DNA of 64,000 bases from Euglena gracilis (Eukaryota; Euglenida; Euglenophyceae; Euglenales): NCBI GenBank assembly GCA_039621445.1, contig CP154955.1:28100725-28164724 (forward strand), written 5' to 3'. A model generated the notes under the pieces. That model was not told where the DNA came from, ran no database searches, and saw only the letters and a program-made list of their open reading frames with translations. This document shows, piece after piece, positions 9,936 to 20,241 of the stretch. The translations under genes and the position numbers were made by a program. Within the stretch, counting starts at the first letter, position 1, and every line of letters begins with the position of its first letter.

Positions 9936-11624
9936 TATTATCCTGGGAACCCGGATGAGGGTGATGCGACTCTTCGTGGCAGCCATGAGGCTGACCAGTT
10001 CGCACGTCGATCCGACGCTGCGGACAACATGCTCGATTCACTACCGGTTTCCCGGGTGTATCGCAGCATCGCCATTTCACCATTGCGTGGAAGGCGCCGG
10101 CGTGGACGCACTGCCGGACCCTGTCGCATTACGCGTACGGAAACTCCTACCCCCCTATTTTTCCGCGAATGGGATTATTCGCGTGACCCTATATACAGTA
10201 CCATTGTGAATAGACTTCGTAATGGTGAATCCATAGAGAATTACTCTCTATCACCATTACGGCTTATTTTCCGGAATGATTCTGGTTATAAATATTGTAT
10301 ACCCCAAGACCTGGTTGATGATGTGATTTTGAGCTATCACAACCATGGTCACCCTGGGGCCCCCAAACTTCTTTCACTAGTGGGTCGCAGATATTGCACA
10401 ACCCTGCGTGAAAAAGATTTATATTCGCGCTGTTTGCAAATTTCGCAACGGTGCCAAATTTGTCAGGCTGTGAAACCGCGCAGAGGTACCCCCCCTGGTA
10501 CGATGGACTTTTTCCCCGTACCACCTGACATTTTTACGTCCTTTGCATGGATTTTCTCGAACTTGAACCTTGCAAAGGATCAGATGACAAATTTTACGAT
10601 TACGTTTTTGTTGTCGTCTGTCGGCTGAGTGGGTACATAGTAGCCATTCCATGCCGGAAAGCAGGGTTGACAGCCCGAATTTTGGCATCCATATTCCTGG
10701 AGAAATGTATCTGCTTAATGGGTTTACCGAATGAAATCGTGAGTGATCAAGATCACTTGATCTCTTCGCGGTCTTTCACAACTTTGTGCGGTTTACTCGG
10801 CATTGAGCAGCACTTTTTCCATTATATACCGCCCGAAAGGCAATGGTAGAGCCGAGGCAGCCGTGAAATCCGTTGTCAATATGCTTCGCCTTTCACTGGC
10901 TGACTTGGGTAAGAATTGGCTATCCGTTCTTCATTGGTGTATATTTTACATCAATACCTTGCCAGGGTTGGTATTACCACACTCACCGTACAAAATTGTT
11001 TTCGGACGAGACCCTCCGGCCATAGGGGATATCCCCTCGGAGAGACCCGCCCGAAGTAGCGTCAGCTGTGAAACGTGGTTTGCAGAAGTGGAATCACTCC
11101 GCTCTGCAGTCCAATCACGTATCACAGAAATTCATTCCAACAAACGGAAATCGTTTTTACAAAACTTCAACACACCTGTGTATAGTCCAGGTGACCGCGT
11201 GTGGGTACGAAATAACCGCACCCGCAGGCAATCTTCCAAGCTAGATCCTCTTTGTCTCGGCCCATGCGAAATTTTGGAGAGGTTAGGTAGTAGCGGGCGA
11301 TATAAAGTTGCCTTGCCCAACGGGATTGAGGACGTCCATATGGACGACTTCAAACCGTACCTAAGCCCCCCAGACGGAAAAGCTATCCCCTGCCTATATT
11401 TCAAGCCCCGTTCCAGATTACCTGAAACGGACGACTTTGTGGTCGATAAGATAATAGACCACAAGGTCGACAGGGGTGTGCACTATTGGAAAGTTCGCTG
11501 GAAAGGGTATGGGCCAGAGGAGGACACTTGGGAGCCAGCATCCAGTTTTGTTGGATATGTCCAACAGGATTGGAAGCTGTGGAACAAGCGCAATAACATA
11601 GACATAAACATAAACACTTTCTGA
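9936..11624 (+). pseudogene. Element A integrase with chromodomain (two frameshifts)
   Basis: The zinc-binding HHCC segment (HNHGHPGAP then CQICQ) lies at about 10335-10475. The catalytic core follows: first Asp in the MDFLE region near 10550, second in SDQDH near 10745, Glu in GNGRAEAAV near 10850. Frame breaks near 10540 and 10845 correspond to one- or two-base indels against element C. A chromodomain lies at about 11440-11570, with the aromatic residues of [14 protein letters not shown] and [11 protein letters not shown]. Chromodomain integrases direct chromovirus insertion to chromatin marks. TGA at 11622-11624 ends pol. Confidence 0.9.
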
Positions 11625-11680
11625 AACGATTTCGTTTTGGAGAATGTGTGTGTTTTATGGGAGTGTTTCGCGTTTATACC

Positions 11681-11720
11681 CCCCCCCCTGCACTTCCTTA
11701 TTTCTCTATCTTTCTCGCAG
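11681..11720 (+). promoter_or_regulatory. Splice-acceptor-like tract upstream of ORF3 (element A)
   Basis: A pyrimidine-rich run ends in TTTCTCGCAG at 11711-11720, 102 bases before the ORF3 ATG. Element C has an equivalent tract ending in TTCTACAG at the same place. This suggests that ORF3 is translated from a spliced RNA, as env is in retroviruses. The donor was not identified. Confidence 0.5.
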
Positions 11721-11821
11721 AGTTTTGATTAAGATAGAAGCCTTACTTTTTCAGTGCACCAGCACTCAAAGCGACTGACAACAAGGTTACCCTTAGTTGT
11801 CGTCGTCGTTCGGGTAGCATC

Positions 11822-14238
11822 ATGCAGCCTGGGCGCGGACCTGGACCAGGTCCACCATGGCCGCAGCCTTCTGCGCGCCATACCCCCAGTACCCTCAGTA
11901 TGCTGAGGCCCCGATTCCGGGTGCCCCACATGCTGAGAGGGTTTCAGCCCCGGTATTCGCCGCGGCTACCAGCAGCCGGTCCGCATATGCGGTACCAGAT
12001 CCATCTGCCGTCAAGCAGCCGGCACCTCAGCCACCAGCGCAGCGCAGATCGCGCCTGCCCCCATATGCGGGAGAGATGATCTTCCGCACTACGGAGACGT
12101 TGGAGCGGGCGATGCGTATGTGCGCACACCCCCCAACGGAGCCCTTTATGCAAACCCTTTGGGATGCATACTGTGCTCAGTTGTTGGTGGTAGCCAACAC
12201 CCCTGTGGCTCAGTGGTGTCCCTGTGGTCAGGCCCTGATGACAGGGAGACGGTATTTCTCGTCGGCATCCGATTCCGGATTTGAGCCTGGCGAGACCATG
12301 ATGGATCTGGGCGTGTATGTGCCGCCCATGCTGCAAACGCAGACGCCGGTGGGATCCCACACCGTGCATATGCGTGAGCACACGCCCCCACCGGTACGTG
12401 AGGTTGTGCATGTCCCACCTGGGATGACGTGAAGTTTTGCTCGCCCGCCCTCGCCGCAGCGAATGCCGCCGCGCGAGCCGCCAGCGGAGCAATTTGTCTC
12501 GCGGTACGCGACGCACGCGGATTACCCGCGCAGCGCACGCGTACTCCCAGCCGGACAGTCGGACGTGCCCTCTGAGGCATACGTCCAACACATGTTCATG
12601 CACTGGATGCCACAAGCATCACCGGTCACCCCTGTCCCTGGCGTTAAGCCACGGAGGCAGGCGGAGCCCATAGTGGTGGAGGATGAACCTCCCCACCGTG
12701 AGGCAGCCCGACCGCCCAGTGCAGCCCCTGTCCAGACTGGGGATATCCCCCGTCGGCAGGAGGCTCTCTACTACCACATGGCACCTCCGGGAACCGAGCA
12801 GGATGAGCTTGCTCGGCATTTCCTGCAGGAGCCAGTATTCACGTCTGAAGAGCACCGGGCGAGGTATTACTCCTCGCTGGCCGCCCTTCAGGGCCGTGGA
12901 TACACTCCGTACCATCCGTACCAACCGCAGCTGCGGGTGGCGACCCCGGTATTACCCGGTGAGCCCCCGGCAGGAGCGGCAGGATTACCTGCCACCCTGA
13001 AGCGCGATAGGGTTACGGAGAACCTTACCCCACAGCCCAGGCGACCCAGCCCACGGGACGCGGAAGGCGGTGTGGCAATGCAGGTGGAAGCCAGCCCGGA
13101 TACCCCGGATGGACAACCACCGGCAGTGGCACAGGCAGCGATGAGCCGTCCTGTTGCCGCAATGCCACCGCCGATCCCTCCGGTATGGAAGGAGCCGCGA
13201 CCCCCTACGCCGAAACCAAGCCCACGCCAGGCTCCTAGCCAGCGCCCAGCCACGCCGTCACCGCGACGTGCAGCGGAACGGCAAGGTCCCTCCCCAGAGA
13301 TGGAATGGGAAGGTACCGAACCGCCTCCTGCCGCACCGAGCGCCCGACCCTCTGGTATTCGCCAGACAGGGAAGGATAAAGGTAAGGCTGAGGGCAAAGG
13401 CAAGGGAGAAGGCAAAGGCGTGGCCGGCAAGGTTAAGGGTACAGCCCGGAGGAGGAGGAAGAACCAGCAGAAGTCCTCTCGGACTTTGAGCAAATGCTCA
13501 GGTTCAAAGAGGAGCTGGAGGACGAAGGCTGGCGAATGCAGCATGATTACCATGTGGCAGGAAACCGCCCCGTCACCCCTCCGGAGGCAGTCATCGAGGT
13601 GGTATTACACCACACCGAGAACAGAGTCAGACAATTCCATTACGGAATTGACCTGTACGCCTTCGAAGGTGAAGGTGGCAGACCCTTGCTGGATATCCAG
13701 CCGGGTTTCTGGGAACTCTGGTTTTGGCTGGGATACCCCTGCCAGAACTGGGGTCTCTTCAGCGACTCCACTGGCCGCAGTTACCTGCACCAGTTAGGAT
13801 TTCGGGACCAGCATGTGTTGGCCCGAAGGCTGAAGGCAATCTTCGACTGTATGCACACAGTCGGGCCCCTCGGTGTGCAGTGGAAATACTACCCACTGAA
13901 CCCCGACATCGAACGCCTGATCGAGGTGTTGTGGTGCAACAACCTTCAGGTATGGTTGGTGAGCCATTACGGCTCCACCTTCCGCGTTAAGCGTGTTTCC
14001 CTGGCTTACCCGCAGAGGTATGACCTCTGCTGTAAGTACTGCCGGCAGGAATTTCCTGTCGACTTCTGGGGATTCGGCGTGCGCGGAAGTCCTCCACCGC
14101 CTCGGGATAACCCGGGCCTGGAGATGGGACGCCGCATGCTTATGCATGTGTGCCGCGACGCCCCGGATCTCAGGGCAAAAAGTCTACCGCGTCCAACAAG
14201 TGTGGGACGGAGCGTAGTTTTTTGTGGCGGCGCCGTTT
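11822..14238 (+). pseudogene. Element A ORF3, first part (post-pol protein of unknown function)
   Basis: It starts with an ATG encoding MQPGRGPGPGPP, alike in element C. Frames change near 11860 and 13430, and a TGA sits at 12430. Block 1 (about 12060-12400) has a conserved W-C-x-C-G-Q-x-L-M-T-G-x-x-Y-F signature. A disordered Pro/Ala stretch and a Lys/Gly run (13370-13440) follow. Block 2 (13440-14210) contains FYGIDLYAFEG-like and FWELWFWLGYPCQNWG motifs, then C-C-x2-C. Both blocks are shared with C, so the ORF was under selection in the family. No transmembrane segment or known fold is recognised. It is cut by element H. Confidence 0.75.
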
Positions 14239-14484
14239 TGTGGCGGCGCCAGTTTTAAAATTTAAAAACCCAAAATTGAATTAGGAGGCGCCTATCCTAA
14301 TTACAAAATTTCTGTTTTTTGCAGCTGCAACTGTCCTGAACTCTTTGACTCCTGGAAGGCTGAGCGCCAGATGAAGATTTCAAGTCTTGGTTTATGCTGT
14401 GCTGAAGGAAAGTGAGTGCTGCTGGAAAGGAAAAGTTTTCAAGTTTGACCCCCAGTGGGTACAAGGAGACACTCAGAATACACA
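14239..14484 (+). repeat. Left direct repeat of element H
   Basis: Contains TTTAAAATTTAAAAACCC, a near-palindrome AATTAGGA-GGCGCC-TATCCTAATT (14278-14302), a CTAAT branch-like motif, a T-rich tract and GCAG (14321-14324). This is a textbook-looking 3' splice site. GTGAGT at 14412-14417 resembles a donor. A short exon could lie between them. Confidence 0.75.
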
Positions 14485-14606
14485 AAGAGTTCAGGACAGT
14501 TGCAGCGAAAAAAAATAGACACTCAGAAAGTGTCTCGGGAAACACAAAGAGTTCAATTGTTGCGCAAGGCCTGGAGGCCAAAAGTCAGCCAGTTTGGGCA
14601 GAAGAA

Positions 14607-15302
14607 ATGGACATTTCAGAAAGTGTCAAGTCAGGGATTGTCAATGATGAAGAAATCTGGGAAGATCAATGCTGCAAAAAACTGGGCTGGAAATCTGAGC
14701 TGTATGCAGTAAAATTTCAGTATGTTGTTGAAATCATTGACAGATTGGGATTGAAGACCCCCAACATTGATGCATTCAGTTTGGAAGAAAGCAAGAGATT
14801 CAAATGCTGGTGGGGACCTGGGTCACAATTTGTGGAAGATTCCTTCACAGTGAAGTGGACACATTCCATTGTTGGATTGTTGTGGGCAAATCCCCCCTTC
14901 AGCCTCATTGCAAATGTCATCCGCAAGCTGAAGAAGGATCATGGTCATGCGGTGTTGGTTGTCCCAAAGTGGGTTACTGCCCCCTGGTGGGAAGATCTTC
15001 AAGACATTGTTGTCAGAATGCTGGAGTATCCTTGTGCCACGCCGTTGTTTGAGTTGGTTGGGGCAGGGTTCACAGTCCCCCCCACAAAATGGCCAGTACA
15101 AGTGGCATTTGTCTGTGGAAGGATAAGTCAATGTTTCAAATTGGCAAAAGTTCCCAATCCAATTTCAAGTTCAGCAAAAAGGAGAATGAGGAGGCAAAAG
15201 ATGAAAGGAGGGTCCTCCCCACAAGTGCACCTTAGGCTCCAGGTCGGCACAGGGGACAGCCCAAATTTCAGTGATTCAAGTGGTGAAGCCTCTTTGCATT
15301 GA
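14607..15302 (+). CDS. Free-standing Dam-like (N6-adenine type) methyltransferase of element H
   Basis: 231 residues from the first in-frame ATG; the frame is open back to 14412 and could be extended by splicing. Motifs in order: PNIDAFSLEESKRFKCWW (near 14757-14810), an acidic stretch, LWANPPFSLI with NPPF at 14889-14900, KLKKDHGHAVLVVPKWVTAPWW (14930-14990), and a basic tail. This is the Dam-like arrangement seen after RNase H in DIRS elements and in phage adenine methyltransferases. Unlike the HPPP of element A, motif IV is NPPF, compatible with catalysis. No RT or integrase accompanies it. Predicted function: methylation of adenine in DNA, or a structural derivative of that fold. Confidence 0.65.
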   Translation: MDISESVKSGIVNDEEIWEDQCCKKLGWKSELYAVKFQYVVEIIDRLGLKTPNIDAFSLEESKRFKCWWGPGSQFVEDSFTVKWTHSIVGLLWANPPFSLIANVIRKLKKDHGHAVLVVPKWVTAPWWEDLQDIVVRMLEYPCATPLFELVGAGFTVPPTKWPVQVAFVCGRISQCFKLAKVPNPISSSAKRRMRRQKMKGGSSPQVHLRLQVGTGDSPNFSDSSGEASLH

Positions 15303-15736
15303 TTGTGTGTTCAATTTGAGCCCCCTCCCTGCAAGATTGGCTTTGAGTTTGTGCTGGCCAGTGGCCCAGGCCCAGGGCCCAGGTGGGAGAACCGCTACAA
15401 GGGGGCCTACCCACAGGCCCTGGGGCTCCCCCTGGCAGCCCCCCACTGGCCCCCTCATCCCAGGAGTGCCCTGGGGAAGGTTGGGAGGGGGACCAACCTT
15501 TCCCAGGGTGCCCCAAGGGCTCTGGGGTGGGCTGGTGGCCCTGTGGCCCCCCTATTGGTGCTGGACATTGTTGGACTAAATCCCTGTCAGCTGTATTATA
15601 TCCCTGACTCAGCGTTCAAAAATTAAAAAAAAAAACAAATTTCAGCCGCCCCCCCCCAAAAAAAAGAAAAAAGGCTAATTTTGGCGCCGCAAAAAATTGC
15701 CGAAGGCAGTGGGCACGAAGTGTCCAGAGAGGGGTG
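15303..15736 (+). other. 3' non-coding part of element H
   Basis: No convincing gene. It contains CC/GG-rich sequence (15370-15560), then A-rich and C-rich homopolymers (15624-15672), and TTTTGGCGCCGC (15683-15694) echoing the GGCGCC blocks of the repeats. Confidence 0.5.
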
Positions 15737-15984
15737 TGTGGGCGGCGCCAGGTTTAAAATTTAAAAACCCAAAATTGAATTAGGAGGCGCCTATCCTAAT
15801 TACAAAATTTCTGTTTTTTGCAGCTGCAACTGTCCTGAACTCTTTGACTCCTGGAAGGCCTGAGCGCCAGATGAAGATTTCAAGTCTTGGTTTATGCTGT
15901 GCTGAAGGAAAGTGAGTGCTGCTGGAAAGGAAAAGTTTTCAAGTTTGACCCCCAGTGGGTACAAGGAGACACTCAGAATACACA
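15737..15984 (+). repeat. Right direct repeat of element H
   Basis: Near-identical copy of 14239-14484, with the same branch-like motif and GCAG acceptor-like site (15821-15824). It is followed directly by the resumed ORF3 of element A. Confidence 0.8.
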
Positions 15985-18900
15985 GCAGCGTATTTTTATG
16001 CTGCAGCAGTTCTGGTGGCGAGCCTGGACCACCTATGTCATGGAGGTGTATATACATCTCCGTGACCCCCAGGACGATAGGCCTGGTATGGAAAGCTTGC
16101 CACCAGACTACGGCGACCCCGTTGAGGGACTTCGTCGTCGTCGGGTTATCGCCGACCTGCGCCCCAACTGGCACCTCGCCGGGATAGACCTGGAGGAACA
16201 TTTGAGGCGACAGTTTGGCGGTACCCTCGACAGGGAGGTATTCCTCCAGCTGATGAATCACCCGAAGGCCATCCTCGACCTGGGTATGCCGATTCTGGCA
16301 TGCGTGCAGGAGTTCGAGGACGGGTTTTTCGAGGTCTGGGAGGACACGCGTCACCGCGGCTTCCTGGGCCCGAACAGGCCTGCCAACGCCTGGGTGCAGC
16401 CATCATGGCCGCCACCCTGGCCCAACAGCGCCAGTAGCAGTACGCTGGCCTTTTACAGGCTGGCGGATGCCCAGGGATGCCGATGGCACCCCGACGACCC
16501 TCGTTCGCCAGAGGATCTGCGCGCCTTCATCGCCCCAGAGGATGAACCTCTGGCGCGAAGGAGACGTGAGGCGTCAGTCGCTTCCACCACTGCGATTTCG
16601 CGGCGGGAGGAACGCGACCGCAGCCCCTCCGTCACCATACTGGAGGCAGCGCCGCCGTCTCCGACAGGAACGGCTGTATCATTCGTCTCTGCCCCGCGAG
16701 CGGCAGGGGAACGATCGATTTCCCCGGCTCCCGCGGCGGCTCCCGTCTGTCCACCGGCAGGTGGAGACGAGGAACTCCCTCAGGAGGAAGGCGAGAACGT
16801 GGAGGATATCCTCTACGCTGCTCTGCATCCTCTGGCACAGCCTAGGCCAGACGAAGCACCCGCAGGGGATATACCTGTGGCTGCTACGACTGTTCCAACG
16901 GCTGAGCCTCCAGCCGAGGTGACTGGTATGGTCGTCGAGGATATCCTCGAAAAACCTACCAGCCCCGCAGCACGCACCTCATTAGGAGGCCGTGTGCTCG
17001 GCGCCGTAGTCACCGGCATTACTGCCGTGGCTGCTGCACTAACGCCACGAGGTGGAGGCGTAGCATCAAGCTCCGCCGCTGAGGTCGTGGAGACACCAGA
17101 TATCGGTGCCCCCACACCCCCATCTCCTGCAGCGTTGCAACCATCTTCAGGAGATGAACCCCAGCCGACAGAGCCATCTGTCGCACCGGCTACACCGGAG
17201 GATCAACCTCCCGTAGCACCTGCGCCAGCGGTTGTGGAGGAGCAACCTCCTAGACCGGATGTCGACATGGAAGTGGAGGAGATACCCCCACGACCATCGA
17301 CACCGCGCAGGGTCCCTGCCGTCCCGAGGACAATGGCAGAGTTTCTGGGAGCGCCAGCGCCTGTGGAAGCACCGATTCCGGTGACGACCACAGTGCCACG
17401 CCTCGTCGGACAGGATGAACCTGCTCGGCGACGGCCGGCTGAACAACCCCAGGAACGAGTGCCGACCCCTCGGAGCGTCATGCGCGACCCAGCGGTCAGT
17501 ATGCACGCTTCGCCCAGACGGCAAACGTCTACTCCGGCACCATCGGCTCCTGATACCAGGAGTAAGCCGCAGGCGTCGTCTCCTGATTCCGGGAGTGCGA
17601 AGCCGAAAGGAGGCAAACCGGGTGCTGCACCCTGTAAGCCCCCTTCCAAAGGCGGTGATGGGAAACCACCACCGAAAGGTGGCGCTGGAGGTCAGACTGG
17701 CGGACAGCCGAAAGGCCCTACGACAATGCACGACTATTCGGCCGTTGCATCGTCCGGGTACGGCCAGAGCAAACCGAAAGGTACGGCTCGTGGTCGACAG
17801 GCCCAATCTTCCGCCGGATCGACGGATGAGGAGCAGGATGAACCTGCTTCACCTCCTGTGTCTGCGGATGCCCAGCTCTGGACCCAGGATATCCTGACCA
17901 GACTAGGCACCGTGGAAGAGAGGACGAAGGAACTGGCTGCTATTAGGCACCAGACAGGGTCACTGAATCGATGGATTCAGCCCCTCTTCGTCCGCGGAGA
18001 ACCTTTCCACTATGTCCCGGATCATACCTGGACATTCTGGAACAGGCGCTCACCCAGAGTACTGGCACAGTACTTTGGCGAGGACTGCGTGTTGGATTTC
18101 CAGCACGGCACGTCCTTTGCCTGGACGTGCACCGTGTGCCACCATGTGCGGCACAACCAACCGCTTGTGCATGTGTGCAAGCGGCAGGTGCAATCTTCGT
18201 GGTTCCATCACAGGGCATATGTGCCGAACTGTGTGGCGCCCGTATGTGGCGAGTGCCTGAATGCCTGGAAGCACAGCTTGAACTACTCCTACAGTGAGAA
18301 TGCTCACGACAGGGATATCCCTGCCTTGTGCATCAACTGTATAGGAGGCAAGTTCGTGCAGACTGCTGATGGAGCAGTCACCACCATTGTCCCCCAGCAC
18401 TGGGAGACACTGGAGAAGTGGAAGAAGGAGTACAAGCAGGTGGAAGGACGCCTGAAGCACTCCGACTTCAAAAAGGTAGAAAGCTACCGCCACACGGGAA
18501 TGGCCCGTGACGTTCCAGATCGACGCAGGGGCAATGCGCCTCGCCGTCGAGGAACACGCCAAGGTAAGAATGCCTTACCTCTGGACTGATGGCGACTGGG
18601 AGACACAGGTTTACCCCCTGTTCTCCAAGCGTCAGCATGGCGGATACGCCTTGCCACTGTGGCCTCCTGAAGAACACGATTTGGTGGACTTCAGAGGTTG
18701 GTTGGCGGCTGTATTACGGCCCCATACCGCAAGAGCTCGGACAGCGAGGTGGATGTATGACATCAACTTCAAGCAGACCCCGGGGATGCCCCCGCAGGTG
18801 CCTGCGAATCACCCCCGGATGAATTACATCATCTGGCCGGTGATGCTGCCCAGAATTTTCTGGGAGCAACTCCAACGGTATCTTCAACATCATGCTGAAC

Positions 18901-19109
18901 GTACCAGGGAGAAGCTGCCGGATAATTGGATCAAGGACTGGGAGACCCCTTCCTTTGATGTCAACGATCCGGAGCTCAACACCATTCGGAGTGAATCAGC
19001 TCCACCGCGTTCCCCGCGCCAACTGGAGTTGGTTGAGGACCCATTAGGGGACCCTCAGCACGACTACTGGCGTGAGGTGCGCGAACGCCCAGCCGATAAA
19101 GGCAGGTGA
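15985..19109 (+). pseudogene. Element A ORF3, second part (Cys-rich and C-terminal blocks)
   Basis: One frame runs to 18589, and a second takes over near 18507 and ends at TGA 19107-19109. A Trp-rich helical block (15990-16500) is followed by about 450 residues of Pro/Ala/Glu low complexity. Block 3 (17900-18480) has C-x2-C, H-x-C, C-x4-C-x2-C and C-x2-C pairs, a likely zinc-binding domain. Block 4 (18510-18960) is Trp-rich and ends acidic. The element therefore devotes about 5.5 kb downstream of pol to a protein with no recognised relatives. The homologous region of C is hidden by B and the window edge. Confidence 0.65.
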
Positions 19110-19933
19110 GGTGTCTGTCAGCGCCAATGCGGCGTCTTTCAGCACCCTCGTCAGGTATTCGCCTGACACCCTGTTTGGGTATTCGCCCGAACACCCCCTT
19201 CGAAGACCCTTTGCGGTATTCGCCGCTAGTAAGTTCCCACCGGGATGCTGCCATGCTGCAGGATTCCGTGCGCATGCATGCACACCCCTCTCCCCTCTCC
19301 CCTCTCGCGGGCGTGCGACACGCAGCGCACAGGGCCGACGGCCTCTTTTCCTTTCTCTTTCTTTTCTTTTCGACCGTTTGAGGCCTTAAGGCTGCCAGAC
19401 AGCACCATTTTTCTGGCCTAAGCCAACCCCCCACTCCTCTCTACTTTCCCCCCCGGGGCAAATGCTGTCGCCGGCAGTTGGTTTTGTAGAGTAGGATAGC
19501 CTTTTGCGTGGTCAGGTTTGACTGGCCATGCGCCCTGCCCAGGTTTGACTGGTCAGAGGCCCCCTCCTTCCACACCCTCCCCATGGATTTTCCTGGAATG
19601 CCCATGGACCCAAACCCAAGTGCCTTGGGCACACCCAAACTGGGTGGATGGGTTTGCTTGGCAAGGAAACCTGCCAGCCCCATTTTCCCCAATGGGCTAT
19701 AATATACTATACACCCATAAGCCACCGCAAAATAGGTGAAACCATTTTGCGCGTTTTGGGCTTTTTGGGCCCCCTCCTTTCCGCCCCCCCCTTTGAGTGG
19801 ACCCCTGTGCGACGGAAAGGGCCCCTGTGGATGCGCCAGGGTGCACCTCCCACAGACCAGGTCTGTGTCCGAAATCCCTGTGGCCAGAATGCCTGGTCCA
19901 AAGGGGAAATCGGGCATAGCCCTGGGAGGGGGA
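19110..19933 (+). other. 3' untranslated region and polypurine tract of element A
   Basis: No gene. It holds three GGTATTCGCC copies (about 19154, 19179 and 19212) and a conserved block GCTGTCGCCGGCAGTTGG (19468-19485). Element F keeps that block before its own 3' LTR. It ends in CCTGGGAGGGGGA (19921-19933), the polypurine tract shared with F. Confidence 0.75.
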
Positions 19934-20241
19934 TGTGTACCAGGCGTATGCTTCTGTCCCCTTCCGTTGAGGAAGTTAGGATGGAAGCACATCCTATTAG
20001 GATCTCCTAATGGGTGCCCCTTCTCTCTCCACAGGTGGTATTCTGTTTGTCTTTCCTTTTCTCCGGACCGGACTTGGTTATCCAGTCCGTCCTCCCTGCA
20101 TTGCTCCGTGCTTTGCTTCTTGGGAAGTGGGAAGAGGGTTTTTACTGTTACTCTGATTTTCAGTTCCCAAGTAGGTGCGCCAAGGCGAAAGCGAAGGCTT
20201 TGGGAATTGGGAAAAGGGGAATTGGGAATCAGACGTACACT
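19934..20241 (+). repeat. 3' LTR of element A
   Basis: It starts TGTGTACCAGGC right after the polypurine tract and ends GACGTACACT, both as in element F. It contains CTCTCTCCACAGGTGGTATT (20026-20045), a motif shared with LTRs of C and F. It is followed by CCAA, matching the bases before the left end. Confidence 0.85.

Larger units (their letters stand above)
14239..15984 (+). mobile_element. Element H: short LTR-like element carrying a Dam-like methyltransferase
   Basis: Direct repeats 14239-14484 and 15737-15984 differ by two single-base indels and very few substitutions. They enclose 1.25 kb with one good ORF. A purine-rich CAGAGAGGGGTG (15725-15736) precedes the right repeat like a polypurine tract. 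No TGG-type primer site follows the left repeat, and no clean target-site duplication was found, so the mobilisation mechanism is open. The repeat starts near a duplicated TGTGGCGGCGCC block. The element interrupts ORF3 of A. Confidence 0.7.
1641..20241 (+). mobile_element. Element A: giant chromodomain gypsy retrotransposon inserted in B gag
   Basis: The 18.6-kb insert (16.9 kb without H) is flanked by CCAA on both sides. Order: LTR-like end 1641-1928, primer-binding site 1929, leader, gag 3149-6496, pol 6497-11624, ORF3 11822-19109, 3' untranslated region, polypurine tract 19920-19933, LTR 19934-20241. It is the same family as C (pol proteins nearly colinear) and F (LTR start, polypurine tract and 3' untranslated region match). 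The two terminal repeats are only distantly alike, which is odd because A must be younger than its host B. Confidence 0.88.

Noticed and set aside
12463-13797. Separate host gene for a Pro-rich protein downstream of pol
   Set aside because: The conserved blocks on both sides also follow pol in element C, so it is part of ORF3 of the element.
15370-15600. Structured RNA or CRISPR-like repeat in H
   Set aside because: GC-rich sequence without regular spacing; no repeat-spacer pattern anywhere in the window.
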